Source of the DNA: Thomasclavelia ramosa DSM 1402 | GTDB lineage: Bacteria > Bacillota_I > Bacilli_A > Erysipelotrichales > Coprobacillaceae | Length of the DNA: 64,000 bases | Assembly: GCF_014131695.1 (NCBI RefSeq) | Contig: NZ_CP036346.1 | Coordinates: 1 to 64,000, forward strand | Reading direction: 5' to 3' | Shown here: positions 23,053 through 30,046 of the stretch, in pieces | Layout of the letters: each line of letters opens with the position of its first letter | Numbering within the stretch: the first letter of the stretch is position 1 | Notes under the pieces: model-generated | The model's input: the letters and a program-made list of their open reading frames with translations, nothing else | Told to the model about the DNA's origin: nothing | Databases searched by the model: none | Translations under genes and position numbers: made by a program

Positions 23053-23077
23053 AAGAATGTTTTAGCATTCTTTTTTT
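23052..23077 (+). terminator. Terminator after YczE-like pseudogene
   Basis: AAAGAATG and CATTCTTT pair around TTTTAG, followed by a run of T. Confidence 0.8.
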
Positions 23078-23105
23078 GCATCTTAGCTAATCTATGTGCA
23101 TCTTA
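23077..23105 (+). promoter_or_regulatory. Predicted LytTR operator
   Basis: Two copies of TGCATCTTA (23077-23085 and 23097-23105) are in direct orientation 20 bases apart, two helical turns. They lie just before the promoter region (TATTAT near 23129) of a LytTR-domain gene. LytTR proteins bind paired direct repeats with about this spacing, so autoregulation is inferred. Confidence 0.6.
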
Positions 23106-23165
23106 CCAAAATTAGATAGGTAAAAAAGATATTATATGATAAGGTGTTAATAAAGGAGGGATTCG

Positions 23166-23597
23166 ATGAAGGTGCTCATTGAATGTGAGGAAGATAATGA
23201 ATTAGAAGTAGTAATTCGTTGTAATAAAATTGATGATGAAGTAAGGCGAATTATTTCTTTATTTGAAGATAAACATTTTATTATTGGAAAATTAGACAAT
23301 CGTAGTTATCAAATTAAAATAGATGATATTTATTATTTAGAAGCAAATGAAGATCGTGCTTTTATTTATTGTGAAGATAAAGTCTATGAAACAAGCCTAA
23401 GATTATATGAATTAGAAGATCAATTAGATCCCCGATTGTTTGTAAGAATCAGTAAATCAATATTGCTAAATTTAAACAAATTAGATAATGTAAGAGCTCT
23501 ATTAAATGGGCGTTATGAAGCGCTATTAATTAATCGTGAAAGGTTAATTATTACACGTCATTATGTAAGCAGTTTTAAGGAAAAATTTGGAATGTAG
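23166..23597 (+). CDS. LytTR DNA-binding domain regulator
   Basis: A 143-residue protein with a C-terminal LytTR domain (about 45-143): IDDIYYLEANEDRAFIYCED, LYELEDQLDPRLFVRISKS and SILLNLNKLDNV are characteristic. There is no receiver domain, so it is not a standard two-component regulator. Stand-alone LytTR proteins of this type usually sit with a DUF3021 membrane protein, as here, which may control them. The start follows AAAGGAGGG. A direct-repeat operator lies upstream. Confidence 0.92.
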   Translation: MKVLIECEEDNELEVVIRCNKIDDEVRRIISLFEDKHFIIGKLDNRSYQIKIDDIYYLEANEDRAFIYCEDKVYETSLRLYELEDQLDPRLFVRISKSILLNLNKLDNVRALLNGRYEALLINRERLIITRHYVSSFKEKFGM

Positions 23598-23605
23598 GTG
23601 ATAAG

Positions 23606-24025
23606 ATGAATAAATTAAAAATGTTTAAATTTTATATGTTGACGACTTGTGTATCATATACGTTTGTAATTTTATTGCAAACATTATTATTTCATTTCAA
23701 TCATCAAAATATGTCTAATGAATTAGTTGTGATGATTTTTATCGTTTGTGTAATCGTAAACTTATTGATAAATGTAACTCATTATTTAGAATTACAGGAG
23801 TGGTTAACCAATTTACTTTCAATTATCGAAATAGCTTTTGTAGTCTGTACTGCTAATTATTTATGTGGATATACAAACAGTATTATTGAATTAGATAATT
23901 TTATAGGTGTTACATTTATGTCAGTAACTGTTTATTTTTTTGTAAAAGCAGTCGTTTTTATGAAAAATAATGAAGATGCTAAAAAAATAAATGAAAAATT
24001 AAAAAGAAACCGCCATCGCAACTAA
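23606..24025 (+). CDS. DUF3021-type membrane protein
   Basis: A 139-residue protein with four hydrophobic segments (about 12-28, 40-57, 70-90 and 105-123) and a lysine/arginine-rich C-terminal tail. Size, topology and the position immediately after a LytTR gene match the DUF3021 family. LytTR-DUF3021 pairs behave in other Firmicutes as membrane-linked regulatory systems in which the membrane protein inhibits the regulator; here that role is inferred. It lies 8 bases after the LytTR stop. Confidence 0.75.
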   Translation: MNKLKMFKFYMLTTCVSYTFVILLQTLLFHFNHQNMSNELVVMIFIVCVIVNLLINVTHYLELQEWLTNLLSIIEIAFVVCTANYLCGYTNSIIELDNFIGVTFMSVTVYFFVKAVVFMKNNEDAKKINEKLKRNRHRN

Positions 24026-24070
24026 TAGTTGCTTAAAAGAAACCATGCTGCAATCTAAAATTGGTGGTTT
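24007..24070 (+). promoter_or_regulatory. Structured intergenic element before the ABC genes
   Basis: AAACCGCCA (24007-24015) can pair with TGGTGGTTT (24062-24070), enclosing a small GCAAC/GTTGC hairpin at the DUF3021 stop codon. No T-run follows, so this is more likely a processing or attenuation structure than a terminator. Confidence 0.35.
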
Positions 24071-24115
24071 GAAATAAAAGTTTTACGTATAGTGATGATG
24101 TAAGGAGGAGTAAAG

Positions 24116-25054
24116 ATGAATAAAGTTATTGAGATAAAGAATTTGACTAAATGTTATGGTGATTTAATTGCTTTAGATGACTTTAGTTTAGATGTTTATG
24201 AAGGGGAAATATTAGGGTTATTAGGACCTAATGGCAGTGGTAAATCGACAACTATCAATACGATCTTATCATTATTAAAGTATGATTCTGGTTCAATCAA
24301 GATTTTTAATAAAGAGATGAGTCCTACTGCTTATGATATAAAAAGTAAAATTGGTGTTGTTTTTCAAGATGTAGCTGTATTTGATGAATTAAGCGTTATT
24401 GAAAATATTGATTATTTTTGTGGTTTATATATTAAAGATAAAAAAATTCGTGCCAACTATGTTCAAGATGCAATTAATCTTGTTAGTCTAAACGAATTTA
24501 CTAAATTTAAACCAAAGCAATTAAGTGGGGGATTATTACGAAGATTAAATATTGCATGTGGAATAGCGCATAAGCCAAAATTAATTTTTTTAGATGAGCC
24601 AACAGTTGCAGTTGATCCACAAAGTAGAAATAATATTTTAGAGGGAATTAAACGATTAAATGAATTAGGAGCAACAATAGTTTATACAACCCATTACATG
24701 GAAGAAGTTGAGCAGCTATGTAATCAAATTATTATTATTGATAAGGGGAGAGTAATTGCATCTGGAACTAAAGATGAATTAAAAAATATGATTACTCTTG
24801 GGGAGAGAATTACGATTGAATTAAAATCAATGAATCAAACATTTATTGAGCAGCTTAAAAATAGTGATCGTGTAATGAATATTGAGATTGAAAATAATAC
24901 TATTCATATATCTTATAATACGAAAGAAGATAATTTAAGTAAGTTAATTGATTATGTTCGAGAAAACAATGTTAATTATACTAGTTTATTTAGTGAACGT
25001 CCGACATTAAATGATGTATTCTTAGAATTAACAGGAAAAGAGTTGAGAGATTAA
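24116..25054 (+). CDS. ABC-2 type transporter ATP-binding protein
   Basis: A 312-residue ATPase with Walker A GPNGSGKST, signature LSGGLLRRLNIACGIA (an SGGxxRR form common in drug-efflux ATPases), Walker B LIFLDEPTVAVDP and switch histidine TTHYMEE. A C-terminal extension of about 90 residues follows, as in NatA/DrrA-type proteins. Start after AAGGAGGAG. It overlaps the next gene by one base. With the two permeases it forms an exporter placed under the LytTR regulator. Confidence 0.92.
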   Translation: MNKVIEIKNLTKCYGDLIALDDFSLDVYEGEILGLLGPNGSGKSTTINTILSLLKYDSGSIKIFNKEMSPTAYDIKSKIGVVFQDVAVFDELSVIENIDYFCGLYIKDKKIRANYVQDAINLVSLNEFTKFKPKQLSGGLLRRLNIACGIAHKPKLIFLDEPTVAVDPQSRNNILEGIKRLNELGATIVYTTHYMEEVEQLCNQIIIIDKGRVIASGTKDELKNMITLGERITIELKSMNQTFIEQLKNSDRVMNIEIENNTIHISYNTKEDNLSKLIDYVRENNVNYTSLFSERPTLNDVFLELTGKELRD

Positions 25055-26184
25055 TGTTCTATCATTTCTTTAAATATCAATTTAAAACATTGCTTAGGAA
25101 CAAGATGGTAATATTTTGGACGTTAGTATTTCCACTTGCTCTAGCGACTTTCTTTAACCTAGCATTTGCTAATTTAACAGCAAGTGAAGAATTTGAAACA
25201 GTTAAAGTTGCACTTGTTGAAGAGCAGGCTAATTCACAATTTAAAGAAACATTGCAGGAATTGGAAAAAGGTGATGATAAGTTAATTGATTTACAAATCA
25301 CAAGTTTAGATAAAGCCCAGCAGTTATTAAAAGATGAAAAAATTACGGGTTATTATGTTGTTAGTAATGAAATAAAGTTAGTGGTAAATAATACAGGAAT
25401 TGATGAAACAATTTTGGAAAGTATTGTTAATGAGTATAACAGTACAATGAGCACTGTTGAAAATATAGCAACATTAAATCCAAGTGCATTACAATCTAAT
25501 ATTTTAAATACAGTCAATTTATCTAAAAATAATTTTGAAAATCAGAATATTGGTGGAAACACGGATTTAACAGTAGTATATTTTTATACTTTAATTGGGA
25601 TGAACTGTTTAAATGCTAGTTTCTGTGGACTTAGAACAACTAGTCAAATTGAAGCAAATCTATCTAGACAAGGAACTCGAATTACTATATCACCGATTTC
25701 AAAACTCGTTACGGTTTTATCGGGAATCTTATCTGCCTTTATTATTCAATTTTCAATAATGATGGTATTAATGGCTTACCTGATCTTTGGATTAGGTGTT
25801 GGTTTTGGTGAACAGACGGGTTATATTATTCTTTTGATTGCAATCGGATGTTTTACTGGAGTAGGATTAGGAAATTTTGCTGGAAATGTTCTTAAGTTTA
25901 AAAAAGAAGATACTAAAATATCATTTTTATCAAGCTTTTCACTAGTTTTATCATTCTTTTCAGGAATGATGATCATTGATATTAAATACTGGATGCAAAC
26001 AAATCTTCCTATTTTAACTTATATTAATCCAGTAAGTTTAATTACTGATGGGTTATATGCTTTATACTATTATGATAATTTAAGTCGTTATACTACTAAT
26101 ATGATCTGCTTATTTGTAATCGGAGTTCTTCTAATCTTAGGATCACTATTCTTTACAAGGAGGAAGCAATATGACAGTATTTAA
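25054..26184 (+). CDS. ABC-2 type permease
   Basis: A 376-residue membrane protein. It has one N-terminal transmembrane segment (about 17-40), a large outside loop of about 130 residues, and five to six C-terminal segments, the ABC-2 layout of YhgE/NatB-like exporters. The next gene is a second, similar half; the two probably form a heterodimer with the ATPase upstream. Substrate unknown. It overlaps the following gene by 14 bases. Confidence 0.88.
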   Translation: MFYHFFKYQFKTLLRNKMVIFWTLVFPLALATFFNLAFANLTASEEFETVKVALVEEQANSQFKETLQELEKGDDKLIDLQITSLDKAQQLLKDEKITGYYVVSNEIKLVVNNTGIDETILESIVNEYNSTMSTVENIATLNPSALQSNILNTVNLSKNNFENQNIGGNTDLTVVYFYTLIGMNCLNASFCGLRTTSQIEANLSRQGTRITISPISKLVTVLSGILSAFIIQFSIMMVLMAYLIFGLGVGFGEQTGYIILLIAIGCFTGVGLGNFAGNVLKFKKEDTKISFLSSFSLVLSFFSGMMIIDIKYWMQTNLPILTYINPVSLITDGLYALYYYDNLSRYTTNMICLFVIGVLLILGSLFFTRRKQYDSI

Positions 26185-27319
26185 AAAATATCTAAAAATT
26201 GCTAATACTTATACACTTATGATTTTGGCATATACTGCTATCTTCCTTGGGTTAGCAATTTTTACGGGAACTTATAATTCTACTTCTACTGACTATAAAA
26301 GTATGGATGTTAAAGTCGCTATTATAAATCGGGATAAAAATACGGAATTAATTAATGGTTTTAAAGATTATATTAAAGATCATGGCGAATTAATTAGTTT
26401 AGAAGATGATAATGAATCTTTACGTGATGCGTTATTTTATCGTACAGTTGATTATATTATGATCATTCCAGATAATTACACTACTGATTTTATTAATGGT
26501 AAAGATGTAACTATTGAAACAATGGAATTGCCAGATGCATATAGTAGTATTTATAGTAAGAATCTTTTGAATAAATATTTAAATACAGCTAATTTATATT
26601 TAAAAGCAGGAATTAGTGATACTGAGTTAAGTAAGTTAATTAAAGAAGATTTAAATAAAAAAGTTGAAGTGGGGATGTTAGATAAACAAAATGAGGTTGA
26701 TTTTACAATGCCGGCAACTTATTATAATTTCTCTAATTATATGTTAATAACAATAACAATGGTAATTGTGACAATGATCATGGTTTCTTTCAATGAAGAA
26801 AAGATCAAACGGCGTAATTTAGTTTCACCAGTTAGTTATAAAAGTATGAATCGTCAGCTAATGTTAGGTAATTATACAGTTGGATTAGCTATCTGGCTAT
26901 TATATGTGGGATTCAGTTTTATTCTTTATAAAGATGCGATGTTGACAATGAATGGATTATTTTTAGTACTTAATTCACTAGTTCTAATGATATTTATTCA
27001 AGCGTTTAGTTTTATGATTGCTAAATTTACAAGTAATCGAGAAATTTTAAGTGGTGTAGGAAATCTCTTTGGTATGGGTTCGAGTTTTATTTGTGGAGCA
27101 TTTGTACCACAAAGTATGTTAAGTCCTTTTGTTTTAAGTTTAGCAAAATTTTTACCATCATATTGGTTTATTAAAGCAAATAATGAAATTATTAAATTAA
27201 CTGATTTTAGTTTTGGATCAATTAAACCTATTTTAATTGATATGCTAATTATCTTCGGCTTTACTTTATTGGTATATCTTGCTACACAAATTGTCACAAA
27301 GATACGTTTAAAGAAGTAA
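26171..27319 (+). CDS. ABC-2 type permease, second subunit
   Basis: A 382-residue membrane protein with the same architecture as its neighbour: one N-terminal segment (about 15-33), an outside domain beginning VKVAIINRDKNTELINGF, and five to six C-terminal segments. The start has AAGGAGGAAG upstream and lies inside the preceding gene, so the two are translationally coupled. The pair plus ATPase resembles exporters placed next to LytTR-DUF3021 in other Firmicutes. Confidence 0.87.
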   Translation: MTVFKKYLKIANTYTLMILAYTAIFLGLAIFTGTYNSTSTDYKSMDVKVAIINRDKNTELINGFKDYIKDHGELISLEDDNESLRDALFYRTVDYIMIIPDNYTTDFINGKDVTIETMELPDAYSSIYSKNLLNKYLNTANLYLKAGISDTELSKLIKEDLNKKVEVGMLDKQNEVDFTMPATYYNFSNYMLITITMVIVTMIMVSFNEEKIKRRNLVSPVSYKSMNRQLMLGNYTVGLAIWLLYVGFSFILYKDAMLTMNGLFLVLNSLVLMIFIQAFSFMIAKFTSNREILSGVGNLFGMGSSFICGAFVPQSMLSPFVLSLAKFLPSYWFIKANNEIIKLTDFSFGSIKPILIDMLIIFGFTLLVYLATQIVTKIRLKK

Positions 27320-27353
27320 ATATGCTATAATCATCTTACAAGAAGGTGATTGA

Positions 27354-27857
27354 ATGGAAATTGAATATTTAGAAGCAGTACCTAGTGATGCATTGAAAAT
27401 AATTAATTATTTGAATGTGGTAGCTGGCCAAAGTGATAACTTAACTTTTGGTTTGAATGAATGTATTTTGAATGAAGTACAGGAGATGCAGTTAATCAAG
27501 GAAATTCACGAAGATCCTAATTCCGTAATGATAGTTGCCAAAGATGGCGATGAAATTGTTGGAATTGCCACACTAAGTGGTAATCAAAAGACACGATTAA
27601 GCCATCGAGCGCAAATGGGTGTAAGTGTTTTAAAAAGTTATTGGCATCAAGGAATAGGTAGTAAGTTAGTCGCTATTATAATTGGATATGCTGCTGAAGC
27701 AAGTATTGAAATTATCGAATTAGAAGTTGTTACGAGTAATGAAAATGCTATTGCTTTATATCAAAAGTATGGTTTTGAGGTAATCGGAACATATGAAAAT
27801 TTTATGAAAATCGATGATCATTATGTGGATGCTTATCTTATGAATTTATATTTATAA
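27354..27857 (+). CDS. GNAT family N-acetyltransferase
   Basis: A 167-residue acetyltransferase. Acetyl-CoA binding is shown by MGVSVLKSYWHQGIGSKLV and the C-terminal ELEVVTSNENAIALYQKYGF. The pattern resembles ribosomal-protein or small-molecule acetylases of the RimI/YhbS range; the substrate is not known. A remnant of a very similar gene lies 900 bases downstream beyond an IS element. Start after AGAAGGTGA. Confidence 0.88.
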   Translation: MEIEYLEAVPSDALKIINYLNVVAGQSDNLTFGLNECILNEVQEMQLIKEIHEDPNSVMIVAKDGDEIVGIATLSGNQKTRLSHRAQMGVSVLKSYWHQGIGSKLVAIIIGYAAEASIEIIELEVVTSNENAIALYQKYGFEVIGTYENFMKIDDHYVDAYLMNLYL

Positions 27858-27858
27858 G

Positions 27859-27891
27859 AAACAAATAGGGCAATAACTCTATTTGTTTTTT
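27859..27891 (+). terminator. GNAT gene terminator
   Basis: AAACAAATAG and CTATTTGTTT form a 10-bp stem with a 10-base loop, followed by TTT. A homologous stem follows the decayed GNAT copy at 29046. Confidence 0.8.
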
Positions 27892-27898
27892 ATTACCT

Positions 27899-27955
27899 GT
27901 TCAAATTGAAAATTTGAACATATAGACTTAAGTCAGTTGAGCATACGAAGTATGC
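27899..27955. repeat. Three consecutive palindromes beside the IS element
   Basis: GTTCAAATT-GAA-AATTTGAAC (27899-27919), GACTTAAGTC (27925-27934) and GCATAC-GAA-GTATGC (27941-27955). All are perfect, and two share the loop GAA. They lie directly left of the IS200-type element. Confidence 0.7.
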
Positions 27956-28010
27956 GAAATAAAAAACCACCTGCTATGCGGGTGGAGCAATAAAGAAGTT
28001 ATACAAAGAT

Positions 28011-28069
28011 ATCACCTTTCCGATATAATGGAGTTGTTCAAGCTGTCATTATAAGAAAGGAAAGGTGAT
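28011..28069 (+). promoter_or_regulatory. tnpA leader hairpin hiding the ribosome binding site
   Basis: ATCACCTTTCC (28011-28021) is the exact complement of GGAAAGGTGAT (28059-28069), which contains the tnpA Shine-Dalgarno sequence. An inner stem TATAATG/CATTATA (28024-28030 with 28047-28053) extends it. In IS200 a leader hairpin is known to limit transposase synthesis; the same control is likely here. Confidence 0.8.
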
Positions 28070-28074
28070 TAAGT

Positions 28075-28569
28075 ATGGCACAAAAAACAAATTCATTGGC
28101 ACATACGAAGTGGATGTGTAAATATCACATCGTCTTCACACCAAAGTATAGACGAAAAGTGATATATAATCAACTTAGAAATGATATAAGAGAAATAATA
28201 ATAAGATTATGTCAATATAAAGGGGTGGAAATTATAGAGGGGCATTTGATGTCAGATCATGTACACATGTTGGTAATGATACCACCAAAGTTAAGTGTAT
28301 CATCATTTATGGGGTATTTGAAAGGTAAGTCAGCATTAATGATATTTGATCGACATGCAAATTTGAAATATAAATATGGAAATAGACATTTTTGGTCAGA
28401 AGGATATTATGTGAGTACAGTAGGACTAAATGATCAAACAGTCGCAAAATATATAAGGGAACAAGAGGGACATGATATAGCAATGGATAAATTGAGTGTA
28501 AAAGAATATCAAAATCCATTTGAAGATAAAGAAATGAAGAAAGAAAACAAAAAAGAGAGAAGAAGATAA
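28075..28569 (+). CDS. tnpA: IS200-type Y1 transposase TnpA
   Basis: A 164-residue single-strand DNA transposase. The HUH metal-binding motif is HVHML within GHLMSDHVHMLVMIPP, and the catalytic tyrosine lies in TVAKYIREQEGHD. The N-terminal WMCKYHIVFTPKYRRKV and the central GNRHFWSEGYYVSTVG are typical of the family. Length is normal, so the element may be active. The C terminus is lysine/glutamate rich. Its start codon follows AAAGGTGA, which is sequestered in a leader hairpin. Confidence 0.95.
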   Translation: MAQKTNSLAHTKWMCKYHIVFTPKYRRKVIYNQLRNDIREIIIRLCQYKGVEIIEGHLMSDHVHMLVMIPPKLSVSSFMGYLKGKSALMIFDRHANLKYKYGNRHFWSEGYYVSTVGLNDQTVAKYIREQEGHDIAMDKLSVKEYQNPFEDKEMKKENKKERRR

Positions 28570-28749
28570 CAAAAGGAGAAAGGAGGAAATAAATCCCTTT
28601 GAGGGATGGCGAGAGTCAAAAGCGATAGCTTGAACGAAGAGAAAGCAGCGCCTTGAGACGCGAGCAAGCAATATAGGCTTATAGCCTCAGAGAAAACCAC
28701 GTCTTTTAGGCGTGGTTTTTATTTACTCTAATTGTCATAGCGAGAGTAA

Positions 28750-29045
28750 ACATGTAAATTTTGTAATTGTTGAGTTTGATTTTAATGAAACAGATAAAAT
28801 TGAAAAAATTATTTGAATTCATTAATATTACTTGTTGAAGACGATAGTAAAATAATTGGTGATCATTCACTTGAAGGAATGAAAGTATTATCAGTGTTAA
28901 AGGATTATTGGTATTAAGTAATTAACAATGATAAAGCGGTACGATTATCTAATAAATTAGACTTTGAAATCATCAGAACATATGACAAATATATGTGTAT
29001 TTAAAATATTATGATACTTATTTAATGAATTTATATTTAAAATAA
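28750..29045 (+). pseudogene. Decayed GNAT acetyltransferase copy
   Basis: Frames in this stretch still read LLVEDDSKIIGDHSLEG, VLSVLKDYWY, NNDKAVRLSNKLDFEIIRTY and YYDTYLMNLYLK, interrupted by stops. These align with the intact GNAT at 27354 (SVLKSYWHQ, SNENAIALYQKYGFEVIGTY, VDAYLMNLYL). It is therefore a degraded duplicate. The earlier half is too eroded to follow. The IS200 element lies between the two copies. Confidence 0.75.
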
Positions 29046-29134
29046 AAACAAGTAGAGGGAAAGCTACTTGTTTCTATCATTCAGATAGAGGGAAAACTAT
29101 CTGTTTTTATATTGATATCAGGGAAAGGATATCA
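29046..29134. repeat. Three tandem hairpins sharing the loop AGGGAAAR
   Basis: Hairpin 1: AAACAAGTAG and CTACTTGTTT (29046-29055 and 29064-29073), loop AGGGAAAG. Hairpin 2: CAGATAG and CTATCTG (29082-29088 and 29097-29103), loop AGGGAAAA, then TTTTTAT. Hairpin 3: TGATATC and GATATCA (29113-29119 and 29128-29134), loop AGGGAAAG. Stems differ in sequence but pair perfectly while the 8-base loop is constant. The first two could terminate transcription; the third covers a possible ribosome binding site. Confidence 0.8.
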
Positions 29135-29223
29135 TGAAGAGTAGTCAATTAGAGAAAGGATTGAAAAAACTATTTAAAACTATCCTGACTACAGTTGTTA
29201 GTATAGAAAATAACTATCGTTAG
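29134..29223 (+). CDS. Possible 29-residue cationic peptide
   Basis: ATG 29134 opens a 29-codon frame (begins MKSSQLEKGLKKLFKTI, ends SIENNYR). AAAGGA lies 4 bases before the start, inside the third hairpin. The middle part is amphipathic with five lysines and a hydrophobic run, net charge about +4. No family is recognised. The frame could be chance in AT-rich DNA or a remnant. Confidence 0.3.
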   Translation: MKSSQLEKGLKKLFKTILTTVVSIENNYR

Positions 29224-29391
29224 AATTAGTTATAATTGTACCAAAATAAATTTTATTTATGGTTAATTATGGTTTAGAAAAAATAGTGATTAAAATGTAG
29301 TGAGAAATTTATAATTTATATTAGTGATCAATATTTTTAAGGTATGTTGTAAATTGAAAATAATTTTATAGATTCAATATTAAAAATGATT

Positions 29392-29418
29392 GAATTTATT
29401 ATATAGATACGGTATAAT
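29392..29418 (+). promoter_or_regulatory. SRP RNA promoter
   Basis: A perfect -10 TATAAT at 29413-29418 with a TTGAAT-like -35 near 29392. It is followed within about 7 bases by the start of the SRP RNA. Confidence 0.6.
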
Positions 29419-29424
29419 CATACT

Positions 29425-29509
29425 TGCCATTACAATAGGCGGCTTCGAACCATGTCAGGACCGGAAGGTAGCAGCATTAAGAATCCCCGTCTATGTGTAG
29501 TGGTTTTTT
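29425..29509 (+). ncRNA. ffs: Signal recognition particle RNA, small bacterial type
   Basis: The conserved Ffh-binding tip is present: GTCAGGACCGGAAGG followed by TAGCAGC. The 5' arm CCATTACAATAGGCGG pairs with the 3' arm CCGTCTATGTGTAGTGG through a long helix with G-U pairs, and a T6 run ends the RNA. It lacks an Alu domain, so it is the short 4.5S-like form. It lies just before tadA and dnaX, a frequent Firmicute arrangement. Confidence 0.93.
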
Positions 29510-29526
29510 GTATAAAGGAGAAAGTC

Positions 29527-29985
29527 ATGGATCAAGATCTTGAATTTATGGAAATTGCATATCAAGAGGCTTTAAAATGTTTAGATATGGATGAAGTGCC
29601 AGTAGGAGCAGTGATAGTTAAAGATGGAAAGATTATTGCATGTGGACGCAATCTTCGTGAAACCAGTAAAAGAGCAACGGCACATGCTGAGATAATAGCA
29701 ATTGAAGAAGCCTGTCGAACATTAAACTCATGGTATCTTGATGAGTGTACATTATATGTGACTCTTGAACCTTGTGTAATGTGCTCTGGTGCTATAATTA
29801 ATAGTCGAATTCAGCGAGTTGTATTTGGTGCTTTTGAATCACGCTGGTTAGCCCTAACTACGATTTATCAATCGGATATTCCTGTTAATCATCAGCCCGT
29901 GATTGTCTCCGGGGTATTAGGAGATAAATGCTCAAAAGTGATAAAGGATTATTTTAAAAACAAACGTAAGCGGGATAAAAGTTAA
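29527..29985 (+). CDS. tadA: tRNA(Arg) adenosine(34) deaminase TadA
   Basis: TadA deaminates A34 of tRNA-Arg(ACG) to inosine. The 152-residue protein has the zinc-binding deaminase motifs HAEIIAIEEA and PCVMCSGAIINSRI, with the proton-shuttling glutamate after the histidine. The start is ATG 29527 after AAAGGAG; a frame opening at 29452 lies inside the SRP RNA and is excluded. The final codons are part of a terminator stem. Confidence 0.95.
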   Translation: MDQDLEFMEIAYQEALKCLDMDEVPVGAVIVKDGKIIACGRNLRETSKRATAHAEIIAIEEACRTLNSWYLDECTLYVTLEPCVMCSGAIINSRIQRVVFGAFESRWLALTTIYQSDIPVNHQPVIVSGVLGDKCSKVIKDYFKNKRKRDKS

Positions 29986-30001
29986 TTCTTTTATCCTTTT
30001 T
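29973..30001 (+). terminator. tadA terminator
   Basis: GGATAAAAG and CTTTTATCC pair around TTAATT and are followed by TTTTT. The stem spans the tadA stop codon. Confidence 0.85.
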
Positions 30002-30046
30002 ATTAGATAATATAGTATAATAAATAAGAATGAGGAGTGATTAGTG

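Larger units (their letters stand above)
27961..28722 (+). mobile_element. IS200/IS605-family insertion sequence, tnpA only
   Basis: About 760 bases with a single transposase gene. The left end carries a hairpin CCACCTGC-TAT-GCGGGTGG (27967-27985). The right end carries AAAACCACGTC with GGCGTGGTTTT (28693-28719). End hairpins of this kind instead of terminal inverted repeats, a Y1 transposase and no TnpB mark an IS200-like element. Exact ends are estimated from the hairpins. Confidence 0.85.

Noticed and set aside
28307-28700. Minus-strand frames inside the IS200 region
   Set aside because: They are antisense to tnpA and the right end, with no ribosome binding sites or family features.
29452-29526. 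Longer TadA start
   Set aside because: The extra codons are the SRP RNA and its terminator.
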